Source of the DNA: Psychrobacter sp. Cmf 22.2 | GTDB taxonomy: Bacteria; Pseudomonadota; Gammaproteobacteria; Pseudomonadales; Moraxellaceae | NCBI RefSeq assembly: GCF_001921745.1 | Contig: NZ_MRYA01000002.1 | Span: 576,378 to 640,377 of the forward strand | Direction of reading: 5' to 3' | Length of the DNA stretch: 64,000 bases | Shown here: in pieces, positions 20,484 to 30,161 of the stretch | How the letters are laid out: each line of letters begins with the position of its first letter | Numbering within the stretch: position 1 is the stretch's first letter | The notes under the pieces: generated by a model | Told to the model about the DNA's origin: nothing | What the model saw: only the letters and a program-made list of their open reading frames with translations | Databases searched by the model: none | Translations under genes and position numbers: made by a program

Positions 20484-21728
20484 TCAGCCCACCACCAGCC
20501 GCATCATCTGCGTGCTGATATAACCGCCAAAAGTACCGACCGCATAGCCAAGAATTCCCAAAAACACGCCGACAGGTGCCAAGGAAGGATGAAAGGCAGT
20601 GGCGACAATCGGTGCTGAGGACGCGCCGCCCGTATTGGCATTGGAGCCTACTGCCAAAAAGAAAAACGGCGCACGAATCATCCGAGCAACAGCAAAAATA
20701 ATGACGATGTGAATACTCATCCATAGCAGGCCAATGAGCAGCAGTCGCCACTGTGAGACGATACCCGCTAGATTGATTTGCATGCCGATAGCTGCGATCA
20801 GTACAAAGATAAATACTGTACCAACTTTTGAGGCACCCACATGATCAAGCCGGCGAATTTTAGTAAAGGAAAAGATTACCCCTATGATGGTAATGATGAC
20901 CACCATCCAAAAGAAGCTACTGGCAAAACTGTACTGCACCGCCCAACTATAAGGCGCAAAAAATCCTGCGATTTGTCCGCCCAAAAAGTGCGCCACGCCC
21001 ACCATGGCAAAGCACAGGCCAAACATCACCATGAGGTCATTGAGTGTCGCAGGCCGCGCATGGTGACGCTCATAGCTCTCAACCGCGGTGATGACTTTGT
21101 CGATACTGCTGCTATCGGCTCTTAATAATTTATCAATTTTATCGCTGTGTTTGGCCATGATGAGTATCGCGAGTAACCACAGCGAAGCGTTGGTGGTATC
21201 GACCAGAATCATCATGCCAAATAAGTCGTCACTGACCCCAAACAGCTCTTTCATCGCCGCCTGATTCGCCGCGCCACCAATCCAGCTGCCTGCCACGGCC
21301 GAAAACCCACGCCACAAGGTGTCATCGCTAAACATACTGGGCGACACCCATTTGGCGATGCCTAAGCTGATCGGACCACTGATGATAATGGCAATACTGG
21401 CGGCAAAAAACATGGCAATGGCTTTCCAACCTAGACCCAATATCTTGGGCACATCCATCGACAGGGTCATCAGTAGCAAGCTGGCTGGCAACAAATAGGT
21501 AGCCGTAAAGCCATAAATCTGTGAGCCAATACCATCAGCAAAAACGCCCAAGCTATTCAGGGTTGCCGGTATAAAGCAGCACAGTACGATACCGGGTAAC
21601 ACCGCATAAAAACGTCGCCAAAACTTACCGGGCAATCCTTGGGTATAGAACACCAAGCCGATAATGGCCATAATAATACCAAACGCTAACGGCAAACTAT
21701 CAATTGCAAAACTTGAGGTGGCGGGCAT
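20484..21728 (-). CDS. DUF819 family integral membrane protein
   Basis: The start at 21728 has GGAG 7 bp upstream and gives 414 residues; an upstream in-frame TTG is less likely. The protein is almost wholly hydrophobic with roughly ten to twelve predicted helices. Characteristic DUF819 (YjcL-like) segments are SWIGGAANQAAMKELFGVSD near the middle, a charged cytosolic loop (AKHSDKIDKLLRADSSSIDK) and AVGSNANTGGASSAPIVATAF near the end. The duplicated G-G-A/N-rich segments suggest a transporter with two inverted repeats. The substrate is unknown. Confidence 0.82.
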   Translation of the reverse strand: MPATSSFAIDSLPLAFGIIMAIIGLVFYTQGLPGKFWRRFYAVLPGIVLCCFIPATLNSLGVFADGIGSQIYGFTATYLLPASLLLMTLSMDVPKILGLGWKAIAMFFAASIAIIISGPISLGIAKWVSPSMFSDDTLWRGFSAVAGSWIGGAANQAAMKELFGVSDDLFGMMILVDTTNASLWLLAILIMAKHSDKIDKLLRADSSSIDKVITAVESYERHHARPATLNDLMVMFGLCFAMVGVAHFLGGQIAGFFAPYSWAVQYSFASSFFWMVVIITIIGVIFSFTKIRRLDHVGASKVGTVFIFVLIAAIGMQINLAGIVSQWRLLLIGLLWMSIHIVIIFAVARMIRAPFFFLAVGSNANTGGASSAPIVATAFHPSLAPVGVFLGILGYAVGTFGGYISTQMMRLVVG

Positions 21729-21831
21729 CAAAAGGCTCCGGAGTGTACGTTCAATCAAAGTTTGTCAGTATAGACAAGGCAAAAAACAGGTGCAAGCTGC
21801 TATTTGGCCAAATTCTAAATTGAATAGACAC

Positions 21832-21863
21832 AAAAAAGCCAGATAACACGTATCTGGCTTTTT
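21832..21863 (-). terminator. Hairpin terminator after DEAD-box helicase
   Basis: AAAAAGCCAGATA and TATCTGGCTTTTT arms flank a small loop about 70 bp past the helicase stop. It is a strong intrinsic terminator for the leftward transcript. Confidence 0.85.
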
Positions 21864-21932
21864 ACAGCTTTACTATAGGGCCAAATGAGCGGCTTTACTA
21901 TAAACCGTGATTAGCCATTAAAACTAACGTTA

Positions 21933-23573
21933 TTACGAGTTTCTACCACGGTTGCCGCCAGTTGGACGACCTTGACCGCGGCTGTCAGAGCGATTGGCTG
22001 GACGACCTTGACTACCACTTGGACGACCGCGACCAGAAGCGGCACGTTCACCGCGCGGTGCGCTATTACCGTCACCGCGGTTAGGACCACTGCGCTTACC
22101 TTGGTATGGTTTGCCGCCTGAGCGCTCATTTGGTTTGCCTTGATAGCCACTGTCGTTGCTGGCGCGTTGACCGGTAGCTGCGCGATCACTTGAACGACCA
22201 CCAGTAGACTTGCCAGCATAACCACCGCTTGAACGGCCACGGCCTTGACCACCACCGTTAGAACGTCCGCGACCACGGCCACGACCGCGGCCTTTATTTT
22301 CACTCGGTACGTAAGTTTTCTTTGGCTCCATGCCTTCGATGACACAGACTTCCATTTTACGATCTAAGTAGCGATTAATAGCGTTTAGCTGTGGACGATC
22401 ATCCATGCTACATAAGCTAATAGCCACACCTGTACGACCAGCACGGCCACAGCGGCCAATACGGTGGACATAGTCTTCAGTTTGACGCGGTAAGTCATAG
22501 TTGATGACGTGAGAGATGGCTGGCACATCGAGACCACGGGCAGCAACGTCAGTCGCCACTAAGATTTTGCATTTACCATTACGCAAGTCTTGCACGATAC
22601 GATTACGTTTGCTTTGCGGCAAGTCGCCATGTAGGAAGCTTGCTTTATGGCCCTGCTCTTGTAGCGATTTGGCCAGCTTTTCCGTGCTACGTTTGGTTGC
22701 GGCAAAGATAATGATTTGCTCCATCTCTGGCTGGCAAACGACTTTATCAAGCAGTCTGTTTTTGTGCTCAAAGTCGTCACAGTAGTATACTTTTTCTTCG
22801 ATATGTGCTGACTCAACTTTGATAGACACACGCTCAGGGTTTTTAGTAAAGCTAGCGGCGATTTTGCCGACAGGACCATCCCAAGTGGCTGAACACATAA
22901 TCGTCTGACGATCCGTTGGCGCAGCGCTTAAGATATCACTGATGTCATCAGCAAAACCCATGTCTAGCATACGGTCTGCTTCATCAAGCACAAGTACTTC
23001 AAGGTTAGATAAGTCGACACGGCCTGCTTTGATATGGTCAAGTAAACGACCTGGCGTGGCGACAATGACCTGTACGCCTTTTCTTAAGGCTGTGATCTGA
23101 CCATTGTATGGCGCACCGCCGACCAACGGCACACAGAATAGACCGCGCATGTCTTTTGAGTACGTGCGCACACTGTCATGTACTTGCTGAGCAAGCTCAC
23201 GAGTTGGCGTTAGGATAAGGGCTTTGGTGAGCTTATCAAAGCTGGTGGCACGGCTTAGGCGATCGAGTACTGGGATGACAAAAGCGGCAGTTTTACCACT
23301 ACCGGTTTGCGCGGACAATAATAAGTCACGACCTTGTAGAGCAAAAGGAATGGCTTGTGCTTGGATAGGTGTTGGATTGGTATAACCAATACGATCAAGC
23401 GCCGTCAAAATTGGCTTGGCAATATTAAGATCGCTAAAGGTTGTTTGGTCTTCTGAGGCCGCGTCTGTTGCTGCTTGAGCAGTGGCGTCCGTGTTAGAGA
23501 TGTCAGTGTTTGGAGTATCGGTGCTTTCGATGATGCCGTTTTCAGCGGCGATGGTAGATAAGATATCAGTCAT
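21933..23573 (-). CDS. DEAD-box RNA helicase with RGG-rich tail (RhlE-like)
   Basis: The start at 23573 has AAGGATC upstream. The 546-residue protein contains all core helicase motifs: the Q-motif, AQTGSGKT, PTRELA, TPGR, DEAD, SAT and HRIGRCGRAG, in about residues 45-420. The C-terminal 120 residues are a low-complexity tail rich in Arg, Gly and Ser (GRGRGRGR and related), typical of RNA-binding extensions of cold-adapted or RhlE-type helicases. It probably unwinds RNA structure in ribosome assembly or RNA turnover. A long untranslated leader lies upstream, which is common for cold-induced helicase genes. Confidence 0.92.
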   Translation of the reverse strand: MTDILSTIAAENGIIESTDTPNTDISNTDATAQAATDAASEDQTTFSDLNIAKPILTALDRIGYTNPTPIQAQAIPFALQGRDLLLSAQTGSGKTAAFVIPVLDRLSRATSFDKLTKALILTPTRELAQQVHDSVRTYSKDMRGLFCVPLVGGAPYNGQITALRKGVQVIVATPGRLLDHIKAGRVDLSNLEVLVLDEADRMLDMGFADDISDILSAAPTDRQTIMCSATWDGPVGKIAASFTKNPERVSIKVESAHIEEKVYYCDDFEHKNRLLDKVVCQPEMEQIIIFAATKRSTEKLAKSLQEQGHKASFLHGDLPQSKRNRIVQDLRNGKCKILVATDVAARGLDVPAISHVINYDLPRQTEDYVHRIGRCGRAGRTGVAISLCSMDDRPQLNAINRYLDRKMEVCVIEGMEPKKTYVPSENKGRGRGRGRGRSNGGGQGRGRSSGGYAGKSTGGRSSDRAATGQRASNDSGYQGKPNERSGGKPYQGKRSGPNRGDGNSAPRGERAASGRGRPSGSQGRPANRSDSRGQGRPTGGNRGRNS

Positions 23574-24132
23574 GAGGATCCTTGGTAAGTATAAGCTGCT
23601 GTACATTCAGCAAGCTTGATGCATACCACTGATAACCGTTCACCACGCAGCCTTTATTGAACATTACCGAAACACAAAAAAGTGTCGATAATTAAAAGCC
23701 AAGCTGCTAAAGCTAAGCTTTTACAATAAATGCGTGCATGCTGTCTGACGTATTTTGGTGGTAGTGCCGAGTGTCTTATCCTTGTCTGATATAGGCGCAT
23801 TATCGATGCTTTATCCAAAGCAGATAAGGGCGAATAACAACCAATCTAGCCCACAATCATAGGGCAATAGATAAGATATGAGTCAAAAATAACTGACGTT
23901 TTATAAAACGTTATTTAAGTACACAAAATCATCGGCAACAATTACTAATGGTCAATCCTAGACCCAAAATCGCAGGCGATGTTATCAATCTCATAATTCA
24001 CGAAAGCTTAAACTTTCGTGGCGACGTAGTATAGCATAATGAAACTGCTATCAGTACCTATTTTTTAATGCATCGATAAAAACATGATGCTTATTAATTA
24101 AAAATAGGGTTTCGTAAATCTATAGAGCTGTC
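23574..24132. other. Long leader/promoter region of the helicase gene
   Basis: About 560 bp separate the helicase start from the end of the DUF1176 gene upstream, with no credible reading frame. Because both genes point left, this region must hold the helicase promoter and probably a long 5' leader. A perfect 8-bp hairpin is at 23999-24020. Cold-shock-type post-transcriptional control is plausible but inferred. Confidence 0.5.
23999..24020. repeat. Hairpin CACGAAAG / CTTTCGTG
   Basis: Perfect 8-bp arms flank a 6-nt loop. There is no T-run in either direction. It may be a terminator remnant of the upstream gene or an operator/leader structure of the helicase gene. Confidence 0.5.
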
Positions 24133-25353
24133 TTAACGCAGGGTATTGACCTCAGATACATAGGTTGGCAGCTGCCATGCTCCGCCTGCTTCAATCATAC
24201 GGCACAGCCCCGTACTACTCTCATGACTTTTTACAAAATTCTTGCCAGTCCATATCCAGTCGGTTTTATTTAAACAATCACCAATACCGCGGCCTTTTTG
24301 TACAGAACTGATCTTACCATTTGCATAATCGGTCGCCTCGGTGGTTATCAACACTGGATCATAGGGTTTTTTATCATTCATGACCCACATTCCTGTTCCT
24401 GCATTATAAGCACCCATCCAGCAGTTGTGCTGAATTAGCAATTGTGATCCATTCAGACGACTGATACGCCAAGGTGATTTATCCATTAGATTTGGGCAGT
24501 CAGTATCTACATTCGCTATCGTGCCTTTTGTCAATGCAGATAACTGTGAGGGCTTCATACTAAACTTCTCTTTACGGCTTGAGGTGGCTCTAATATTAGG
24601 CACTATGAGACGTAGTTGAGGAGCAGGTTTGGGTGGTAGTACATTACTGTTAGACTTGCTTGCGCCATTGGTACTGACTAGCGCACTTGGCGTCCCTACT
24701 CGTCCTTGTGCTTCATCAGCCTTTATCATAACTGCCATTGCGCCCTTGTCAGACAACTGCCAACGCGAGTTACGCATAACCAGCTCAATCTTACTAGATT
24801 TGGTCAACGCCTCAAGTAACGCGGCAACTTGGGTTGCGGTCAGCTCTGCATCACCTGCCACTGTTGAGAAAGGCTTGGTTTCTCCCAAATCCTTACCATC
24901 AATAAATAACGACATACGATGACGATTACCCAGCTGCAGAAGCGCTTTGGTAGAGCTTTCTTTGGCACCGCCAAGCTTGACTTTACCCATGACGTTAGCC
25001 TCACTACCTGCACGGCGCATGAGTAATATAGAGATAGGAAAATCACTGTTTTCTGCTTGATAACCTGCTAATCGGCAAGTACGCGTATTGTCACAAGCTA
25101 CTTGCCAGTCTTGATGCGTCAGCTCAACCGCTGCGCTACTTGTCGAACACACTGCTATAGCACTGATGGCTAATAATGTCGACGATACTATTTTTTTAAT
25201 AGAAAAAATACTTTTTAAAGAGGGACCACTAAGGGCTTTGTCCCGCGAGATACTGTTTGTCCAAGCCAATTTATTCTTATTATTTTTATACTTCATACCA
25301 TTATTGCCTACAGCCATATTTGACTGTATAGGCTTATAAAATAAACCCTTCAT
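24133..25353 (-). CDS. DUF1176 domain-containing exported protein
   Basis: The 406-residue product has a signal peptide that lies unusually far in (hydrophobic stretch ending CSTSSAA near residue 74). The mature protein carries the DUF1176 pattern: LTHQDWQVACDNTRTCRLAGY at the start, paired Cys through the chain, and the C-terminal GDCLNKTDWIWTG and GLCRMIEAGGAW. It is likely periplasmic with disulfides; its function is unknown. The start is uncertain: the ATG at 25353 is used here, an in-frame GTG lies at 25362, and an ATG 19 codons further in would give a more normal signal length. Confidence 0.78.
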   Translation of the reverse strand: MKGLFYKPIQSNMAVGNNGMKYKNNKNKLAWTNSISRDKALSGPSLKSIFSIKKIVSSTLLAISAIAVCSTSSAAVELTHQDWQVACDNTRTCRLAGYQAENSDFPISILLMRRAGSEANVMGKVKLGGAKESSTKALLQLGNRHRMSLFIDGKDLGETKPFSTVAGDAELTATQVAALLEALTKSSKIELVMRNSRWQLSDKGAMAVMIKADEAQGRVGTPSALVSTNGASKSNSNVLPPKPAPQLRLIVPNIRATSSRKEKFSMKPSQLSALTKGTIANVDTDCPNLMDKSPWRISRLNGSQLLIQHNCWMGAYNAGTGMWVMNDKKPYDPVLITTEATDYANGKISSVQKGRGIGDCLNKTDWIWTGKNFVKSHESSTGLCRMIEAGGAWQLPTYVSEVNTLR

Positions 25354-25689
25354 AATTCTCACTCACCAACAGAGGAAATATAAAAAATGAATCTCAATGA
25401 ACACAGTAACTTGCCACCTCAACTCACTGACGTTTCGGTCTGTTATTACAATGTATCATTCTGTAAAGCCACAAGCAAACAACTTTCAATCAGTTATCAG
25501 AATTATTTCAATCATTTTTTATAAAAAGGCCGATCAATATTGTATTAATCAGCCTACACACTATTACTCACTTAAAATACAAATGATTCATAAAAATCAC
25601 GATTGTAAAAGCAGCTATCGAATAAAATTTAGTTAAACAAAACAACGTAAACCCTTAAAAAATATCTTAGATCAATAGCAAGCAGTTGT
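25354..25689. other. Intergenic region, no gene seen
   Basis: This 336-bp AT-rich gap holds the promoter of the leftward DUF1176 gene and the end of the leftward yghU gene. A 79-codon + strand frame at 25397-25636 has no ribosome site or motif and is not called. Confidence 0.5.
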
Positions 25690-26544
25690 TTAAACGATAG
25701 GTTTTAAACTTAAGTCTACAGCACGCTTAACTGCTGGACGCTCAGCGATATTTTTTGCCCAGCGTTTGACATGCTCATACTCATCTACTTGTAAAAATTC
25801 AGCGGCATCATAGAGCTTCCCAAGCACTAATTGTCCATACCATGCCCAAATGATCATATCAGCGATATTGTAATCAGCATCATCATCACCGCCCATGTAT
25901 TTATGGTGTTTCAAGTGTTTGTTTAGCACATCAAGCTGGCGTTTGGTCTCCATTGTATAGCGGTTTATGGGATACTCTAAAGGCTCAGGCGCATAAGCAT
26001 AAAAATGCCCAAAACCGCCACCTAAGAAAGGCGCACTACCCATCTGCCACATAACCCAAGACAGACAATCTGCGCGCGCCTTTCCTAAAGATAGCGGGAT
26101 AAATTTACCAAACTTTTCGGCCAAATACATCATGATAGCGCCAGACTCAAAAATCGCCACAGGCTTGCCGGCTTCACTATTGGCATGATCGACTAGAGCT
26201 GGTATTTTTGAGTTGGGGTTTATGTCCACAAACCCTGAGCCAAACTGGGCGCCTTCAGAGATATCAATTTTATAGGCATCATACTCAGCGCCTTTGACGC
26301 CCAGCTCAGCCAGCTCTTCTAAAAGGATATTTACCTTGACGCCATTTGGGGTGTTGAGCGAATACAGCTGCAAAGGCGCATCGCCCACAGGCAGCGCTTG
26401 CTCGTAGCGCGCGCCGGCGGTTGGACGATTGATATTAGCAAACTTGCCGCCATTGTCTTTGTCTTGTACCCAAACTTTTGGCGGTGTGTAGGTCTCATTT
26501 TGCTCATTAGTATTGTTATTAGACTGGTTATTATCCTGACTCAT
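25690..26544 (-). CDS. yghU: Nu-class glutathione S-transferase, YghU-like disulfide-bond oxidoreductase
   Basis: The 284-residue cytosolic protein matches YghU closely in length and order: an N-terminal extension with TYTPPKVWVQD and GGKFANINRPTAGAR, a thioredoxin-like domain with LYSLNTPNGVKVNILLEEL, a glutathione-binding ESGAIMMYLAEKFG segment, and the helical C-terminal domain with LSWVMWQMGS and NIADMIIWAWYG. In E. coli YghU binds two glutathiones and reduces disulfides and organic hydroperoxides. It stands alone between long intergenic regions, and diverges from the MFS gene. Confidence 0.92.
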   Translation of the reverse strand: MSQDNNQSNNNTNEQNETYTPPKVWVQDKDNGGKFANINRPTAGARYEQALPVGDAPLQLYSLNTPNGVKVNILLEELAELGVKGAEYDAYKIDISEGAQFGSGFVDINPNSKIPALVDHANSEAGKPVAIFESGAIMMYLAEKFGKFIPLSLGKARADCLSWVMWQMGSAPFLGGGFGHFYAYAPEPLEYPINRYTMETKRQLDVLNKHLKHHKYMGGDDDADYNIADMIIWAWYGQLVLGKLYDAAEFLQVDEYEHVKRWAKNIAERPAVKRAVDLSLKPIV

Positions 26545-26948
26545 GACATATCCTTAATATAGGGTTCTTAGTTCATGTTTATAAAGTTATCGATGTTTTA
26601 TCAGCGAATACGATGCGCTTATTTGTTACTTAAGCGGCAAGACAAGGTTTACTATAGCGAGAACTTACCTGTACATTAAAGTTCTCTCTTGTAATCAGTG
26701 TAGTGCTTTCAATACTGCCTTTTATAAAACGCTACCTTGATTCACTGTTATTTCGCGCCACTCTTTCTTATACTACTCACCTTGCATCGGTTATCACCTA
26801 TCATCAATAAAACCATTAGGGTGTTCGTCCGGCTCATAGTACTATTTGTACCCCTTTGCTCGTCTGAACTGTACCAATCCTATTCTAGTTTGACTATATA
26901 AACAGACCGTTTTGCTTGTCTTAATATCAAAAATCCAATGAGAGTCAC
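26545..26948. other. Divergent promoter region, yghU / MFS
   Basis: The 404-bp gap between divergent yghU and the MFS exporter must carry both promoters. No gene, hairpin terminator or repeat stands out. Confidence 0.5.
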
Positions 26949-28325
26949 ATGGTAACGCTAACCCCAACGCAAGAGAAATACCTGCCCTACGTGTTAGCGG
27001 TAGCCCTTTTTATGCAGATATTAGATGCGACCATCCTAAACACTTCTTTGCCACAGATGGCTCAAGCATTGGGCGAGTCTCCGCTTAAGATGCAATGGGC
27101 AGTCATCAGCTACGCGCTAACGTTGGCGATTTTTATCCCTATCAGTGGCTTTTTGGCGGACAAATACGGCACGCGGCGCATCTTTTTGACCGCCATTGTG
27201 ATATTTTCTGTCGGCTCGCTACTGTGCGCGGCTTCGCCAACACTGGACTTTTTGATAGGCTCGCGGGTGATACAAGGGATTGGCGGGGCTATGATGACGC
27301 CTGTTGCGCGCTTGATATTGGTCAAGTCTTATCCGCGCAACAAGCTACTGACCGTGATGAACTTTGCCGTGATACCGGCCTTGGTTGCGCCGCTCGTGGG
27401 GCCGGTGTTGGGCGGCTATATCGTCCAGTATGCCAGTTGGCATTGGATATTTTTGATCAATATTCCGATGGGTGTTTTAGGGTTTGTTATGGGCAAAAAA
27501 CTGGTGCCTGCTTTGTTTGAAGACACCAAGCGCCTTGATTGGTTAGGCTTTGGGCTGTTTGCGGCAGCAGCTTGCGGATTTACTCTCGCCGTAGAGTTTG
27601 GCTCGCAGGTGGGCCGCGGTGTGTATGGTCTGCTGCTAGCGGTGGCAGCCAGCGTATTGCTAGGCGCTTATCTGGCACATGCCAAACGCCGTCCCGCGCC
27701 TTTATTTCCACTGAGCCTATTTGATATTCGTACCTTTCGTATCGGTATCACGGGCAATTTATTTACCCGTTTGGGCATCAGTGCTGTGCCGTTCTTACTG
27801 CCGCTCTTATTACAAGTGGTGTTTGAGTACTCGCCCTCACAGGCAGGCTGGCTGCTTGCGCCTATCGCCATTGGTGCCATCGGTATCAAACCTTGGGTCA
27901 GCAAAATCATCCAGCGCTTTAGCTACCGTAAGGTTTTAGTATTAAATACTTTATTAATCGGCCTATTAATTATCGTGTTAGCACAGTTCGACAACCCTGA
28001 TAATTGGCTATGGTTTATCCCGCTGCTTATTGTGATGGGCGCGTGTAACTCTATGCAGTTTAGCGCAATGAACACCATTACCATTGGCGATTTGGAAGGC
28101 GCGCAGACCAGTAGCGGCAATAGCCTAATGGCAGTCAATCAGCAGCTAGCAATTGGCTTTGGCATTGCCTTTGGGGCGGCGGTGCTCAACCTATTACGTG
28201 AGCGCTTTGGACTAGATACGCTGGCGGCGTTTCATACGACGTATTGGATACTGGGGATTTTGACCATTTTATCAGGGCTGTATTTTTTACGACTTAAGCC
28301 TGAAGATGGTCGCGGTTTATACTAG
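26949..28325 (+). CDS. DHA2-family MFS exporter, MdtD-like
   Basis: The 458-residue membrane protein has the 14-helix DHA2 architecture. It has motif D1 in FMQILDATILNTSLPQMAQ, motif A in GFLADKYGTRRIFL, and ASWHWIFLINIPMGVLG in TM6. The ALGESPLKMQW segment after TM1 is close to E. coli MdtD. It likely exports drugs or small metabolites by proton antiport. A GAGAGTCAC ribosome site precedes the ATG. It is monocistronic. No adjacent periplasmic adaptor gene is present, so it probably works alone. Confidence 0.88.
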   Translation: MVTLTPTQEKYLPYVLAVALFMQILDATILNTSLPQMAQALGESPLKMQWAVISYALTLAIFIPISGFLADKYGTRRIFLTAIVIFSVGSLLCAASPTLDFLIGSRVIQGIGGAMMTPVARLILVKSYPRNKLLTVMNFAVIPALVAPLVGPVLGGYIVQYASWHWIFLINIPMGVLGFVMGKKLVPALFEDTKRLDWLGFGLFAAAACGFTLAVEFGSQVGRGVYGLLLAVAASVLLGAYLAHAKRRPAPLFPLSLFDIRTFRIGITGNLFTRLGISAVPFLLPLLLQVVFEYSPSQAGWLLAPIAIGAIGIKPWVSKIIQRFSYRKVLVLNTLLIGLLIIVLAQFDNPDNWLWFIPLLIVMGACNSMQFSAMNTITIGDLEGAQTSSGNSLMAVNQQLAIGFGIAFGAAVLNLLRERFGLDTLAAFHTTYWILGILTILSGLYFLRLKPEDGRGLY

Positions 28326-28427
28326 GTTGTGTTTTATTAGGGCGGGTGACGCGTTCAGTCGATACCTATCTAAAGGGCCTAAAACCACAGGAATTAAATC
28401 ACCATGAATCAAATAGGCATAAAAATA

Positions 28428-28478
28428 CCAGCTTGTCCTTTTATGTATCCCAAGAGAGATACTCAATAAACAAGCTGG
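28428..28478. terminator. Branched inverted repeat between convergent genes
   Basis: CCAGCTTGT and ACAAGCTGG form a 9-bp outer stem around a loop that contains a second small stem (GTATC/GATAC). On the minus strand it is followed by a T-rich run, so it may terminate the bacterioferritin operon, and it lies between the converging MFS and bfr genes. Confidence 0.5.
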
Positions 28479-28502
28479 CAAGTATAGCGAAATGATGGCT
28501 AT

Positions 28503-28985
28503 TTACGGTGCGTCGTCGTCATGCATTTGCGACTGAATATAGCGCTCTACCCCGATGCTTTGTATCAAGTCTTCTTGGGTCTCAAGCCAGTCTTCATATT
28601 CCTCATTACCGTCTTTTAGAGTGACCAACAGCTGGCGTGATACATAATCGCGATGGGTTTCACATAAGGTAATCGCGTCAGTGATAATAGCAAATTTTTG
28701 CTTTTCTAAACGCAGGTTACAATCAATCATTTCAGGTACGTCTTCTGCGATAAACATCTTGCCATAATCTTGTAAGTTTGGCAGACCGCCTAATAACAAA
28801 ATACGTGCAATCAAATCATCCGACCACTTCATCTCAGCGATAGACTGTTTGTAACAATTGTCGTTTAACGCTTCAAGCCCCCAATGACGAGCGATGCGTG
28901 CATGCAAAAAGTACTGATTGATCGCAATTAATGACTGTCCGAGTACTTTATTTAAGGCGCGAATGACCTCTTTATCCCCTTTCAT
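28503..28985 (-). CDS. bfr: Bacterioferritin subunit, heme-ligand type with degraded ferroxidase site
   Basis: The start at 28985 has GGGAGAG upstream and gives 160 residues, the standard Bfr length. It keeps the heme ligand Met52 (AEMKWS), but four of the six ferroxidase ligands of E. coli Bfr are replaced: Ser18 for Glu, Trp54 for His, Asn127 for Glu and Tyr130 for His. Glu51 and Glu94 remain. It should therefore bind heme at the dimer interface but not oxidise iron efficiently by itself. It lies 68 bp downstream of the other bfr gene, so both are probably co-expressed and co-assemble in a 24-mer cytosolic cage. Confidence 0.92.
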   Translation of the reverse strand: MKGDKEVIRALNKVLGQSLIAINQYFLHARIARHWGLEALNDNCYKQSIAEMKWSDDLIARILLLGGLPNLQDYGKMFIAEDVPEMIDCNLRLEKQKFAIITDAITLCETHRDYVSRQLLVTLKDGNEEYEDWLETQEDLIQSIGVERYIQSQMHDDDAP

Positions 28986-29053
28986 ATTTTCTCTCCCTAA
29001 TCTATTCAATCTATTGATACGTGCTCTAATTATTGCAGCTTAGTATGACGATA

Positions 29054-29542
29054 CTAGACAATATCAGGAGACACTTCCGCCATTTGGCTTTGCAGATAGT
29101 TAGGTAGTCCGATCATATCGATAAGGCGTAGCTGCTGCTCTAACCAATGCGCATGATCTTCTTCGGTATCTTTAAGCTGCTCGACCAACATCTCACGGGT
29201 AACATAATCTTGCTCTTCTTCACACAGAGCAATACCGTCTTTTAGATGCTGCTGTACTTGATACTCTAAATCAAGGTCAAACTGCAGCATTTCAGGAACT
29301 GTGCTCCCAATTTTAATCTCATTAACGCTCATCTTTGGCGTACCGCTGAGCATCAAAATACGGCGAATAATGGCCTGCGCATGTAAAGTCTCGTCTTCCA
29401 TTTCATGATGGATGCGATCGTACAGCTTGCCATAATGCCACTCAGCATACATCTCTGAATGAATAAAATACTGATCGCGTGCAGCAAGCTCACCGCCCAA
29501 CAAAAAATTCAAATAATCAATGACTTTTTGGCTACCTATCAT
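29054..29542 (-). CDS. bfr: Bacterioferritin subunit, ferroxidase type lacking the heme methionine
   Basis: This 162-residue subunit keeps the full di-iron ferroxidase set: Glu18, Glu51, His54, Glu at the position of E. coli 94, and Glu127/His130 equivalents in [10 protein letters not shown]. Residue 52, the heme-binding Met in homomeric Bfr, is Thr (DETLH). It is therefore the iron-oxidising half of a two-gene bacterioferritin, complementary to the neighbouring downstream gene. It is the first gene of the pair. Similar pairs (BfrA/BfrB) are known from Neisseria and other Proteobacteria, where both subunits share one cage. Confidence 0.93.
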   Translation of the reverse strand: MIGSQKVIDYLNFLLGGELAARDQYFIHSEMYAEWHYGKLYDRIHHEMEDETLHAQAIIRRILMLSGTPKMSVNEIKIGSTVPEMLQFDLDLEYQVQQHLKDGIALCEEEQDYVTREMLVEQLKDTEEDHAHWLEQQLRLIDMIGLPNYLQSQMAEVSPDIV

Positions 29543-29969
29543 AACGTGTACTCCTGTTCCTAGATTGGCACAACTTCTTATATATTTTAGAATTGCTCTA
29601 TTAGCACAAAAAAGACGTCTTCGTAAGTCATTTACTCATCTTTAAATGTATTAGATATGCTACTAGAGTATCTAATAGTACTAAATAAATATAGTAGCAC
29701 AAAGGCGGGATAAGGCTTGTAACGTTATGAACTAATAATAAGATATCAGTTGAGAACAATAATTAGAATCGTTGCAAGAGCAATTGTTGTAATAAGGTCA
29801 AATAGAGGTCAAGTACAGCTTAACATAGCAAATGAGGATGAGTAAAAGGTCACTACATGCTAGTGATGAACAGTCCATTTTTGGAATCTGTCTTATTCTA
29901 AATCTATCTTTGTCAATTAACTGTCATGAACCAAAGACTTTCTTTTTATTGGCATAACAATTGCATCTA
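29543..29969. promoter_or_regulatory. Promoter region of bfr pair with a candidate operator
   Basis: The 427-bp gap upstream of the bfr pair contains no gene. An inverted repeat at 29651-29675, with 7-bp arms TTAGATA and TATCTAA and an 11-bp spacer, is a possible operator. I see no strong Fur box here, unlike upstream of bfd. Confidence 0.4.
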
Positions 29970-30161
29970 TTAAACCGCATAAGCCAATATATCAAGTTTG
30001 GCATGATGCTCATTTAAATAGTCATTGACCATAGGTTCGCAGCAACCACAACAGGTAGCAACATCAAGAGAGTCTTTTAAGCCATCGAGGGTATCGATTC
30101 CTGAAGCAATAGCTGCTTGAATTTGCTTCTCTTTTACATCGTTACAGATACATACGTACAT
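29970..30161 (-). CDS. bfd: Bacterioferritin-associated ferredoxin Bfd
   Basis: The 63-residue protein is a typical Bfd with a [2Fe-2S] cluster bound by the CxC near the N-terminus (VCICND) and the CxxC pattern around residues 38-41 (ATCCGCCEP). Bfd docks on bacterioferritin and passes electrons through the heme to reduce and release stored iron. It has an AGGAGC ribosome site. It is encoded upstream of the bfr pair on the same strand but separated by 427 bp, so it likely has its own promoter, which carries a Fur-box-like sequence. Confidence 0.95.
   Translation of the reverse strand: MYVCICNDVKEKQIQAAIASGIDTLDGLKDSLDVATCCGCCEPMVNDYLNEHHAKLDILAYAV

Noticed and set aside
25397..25636. 79-codon + strand frame between DUF1176 and yghU
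   Set aside because: No ribosome site, no motif, AT-rich intergenic context.
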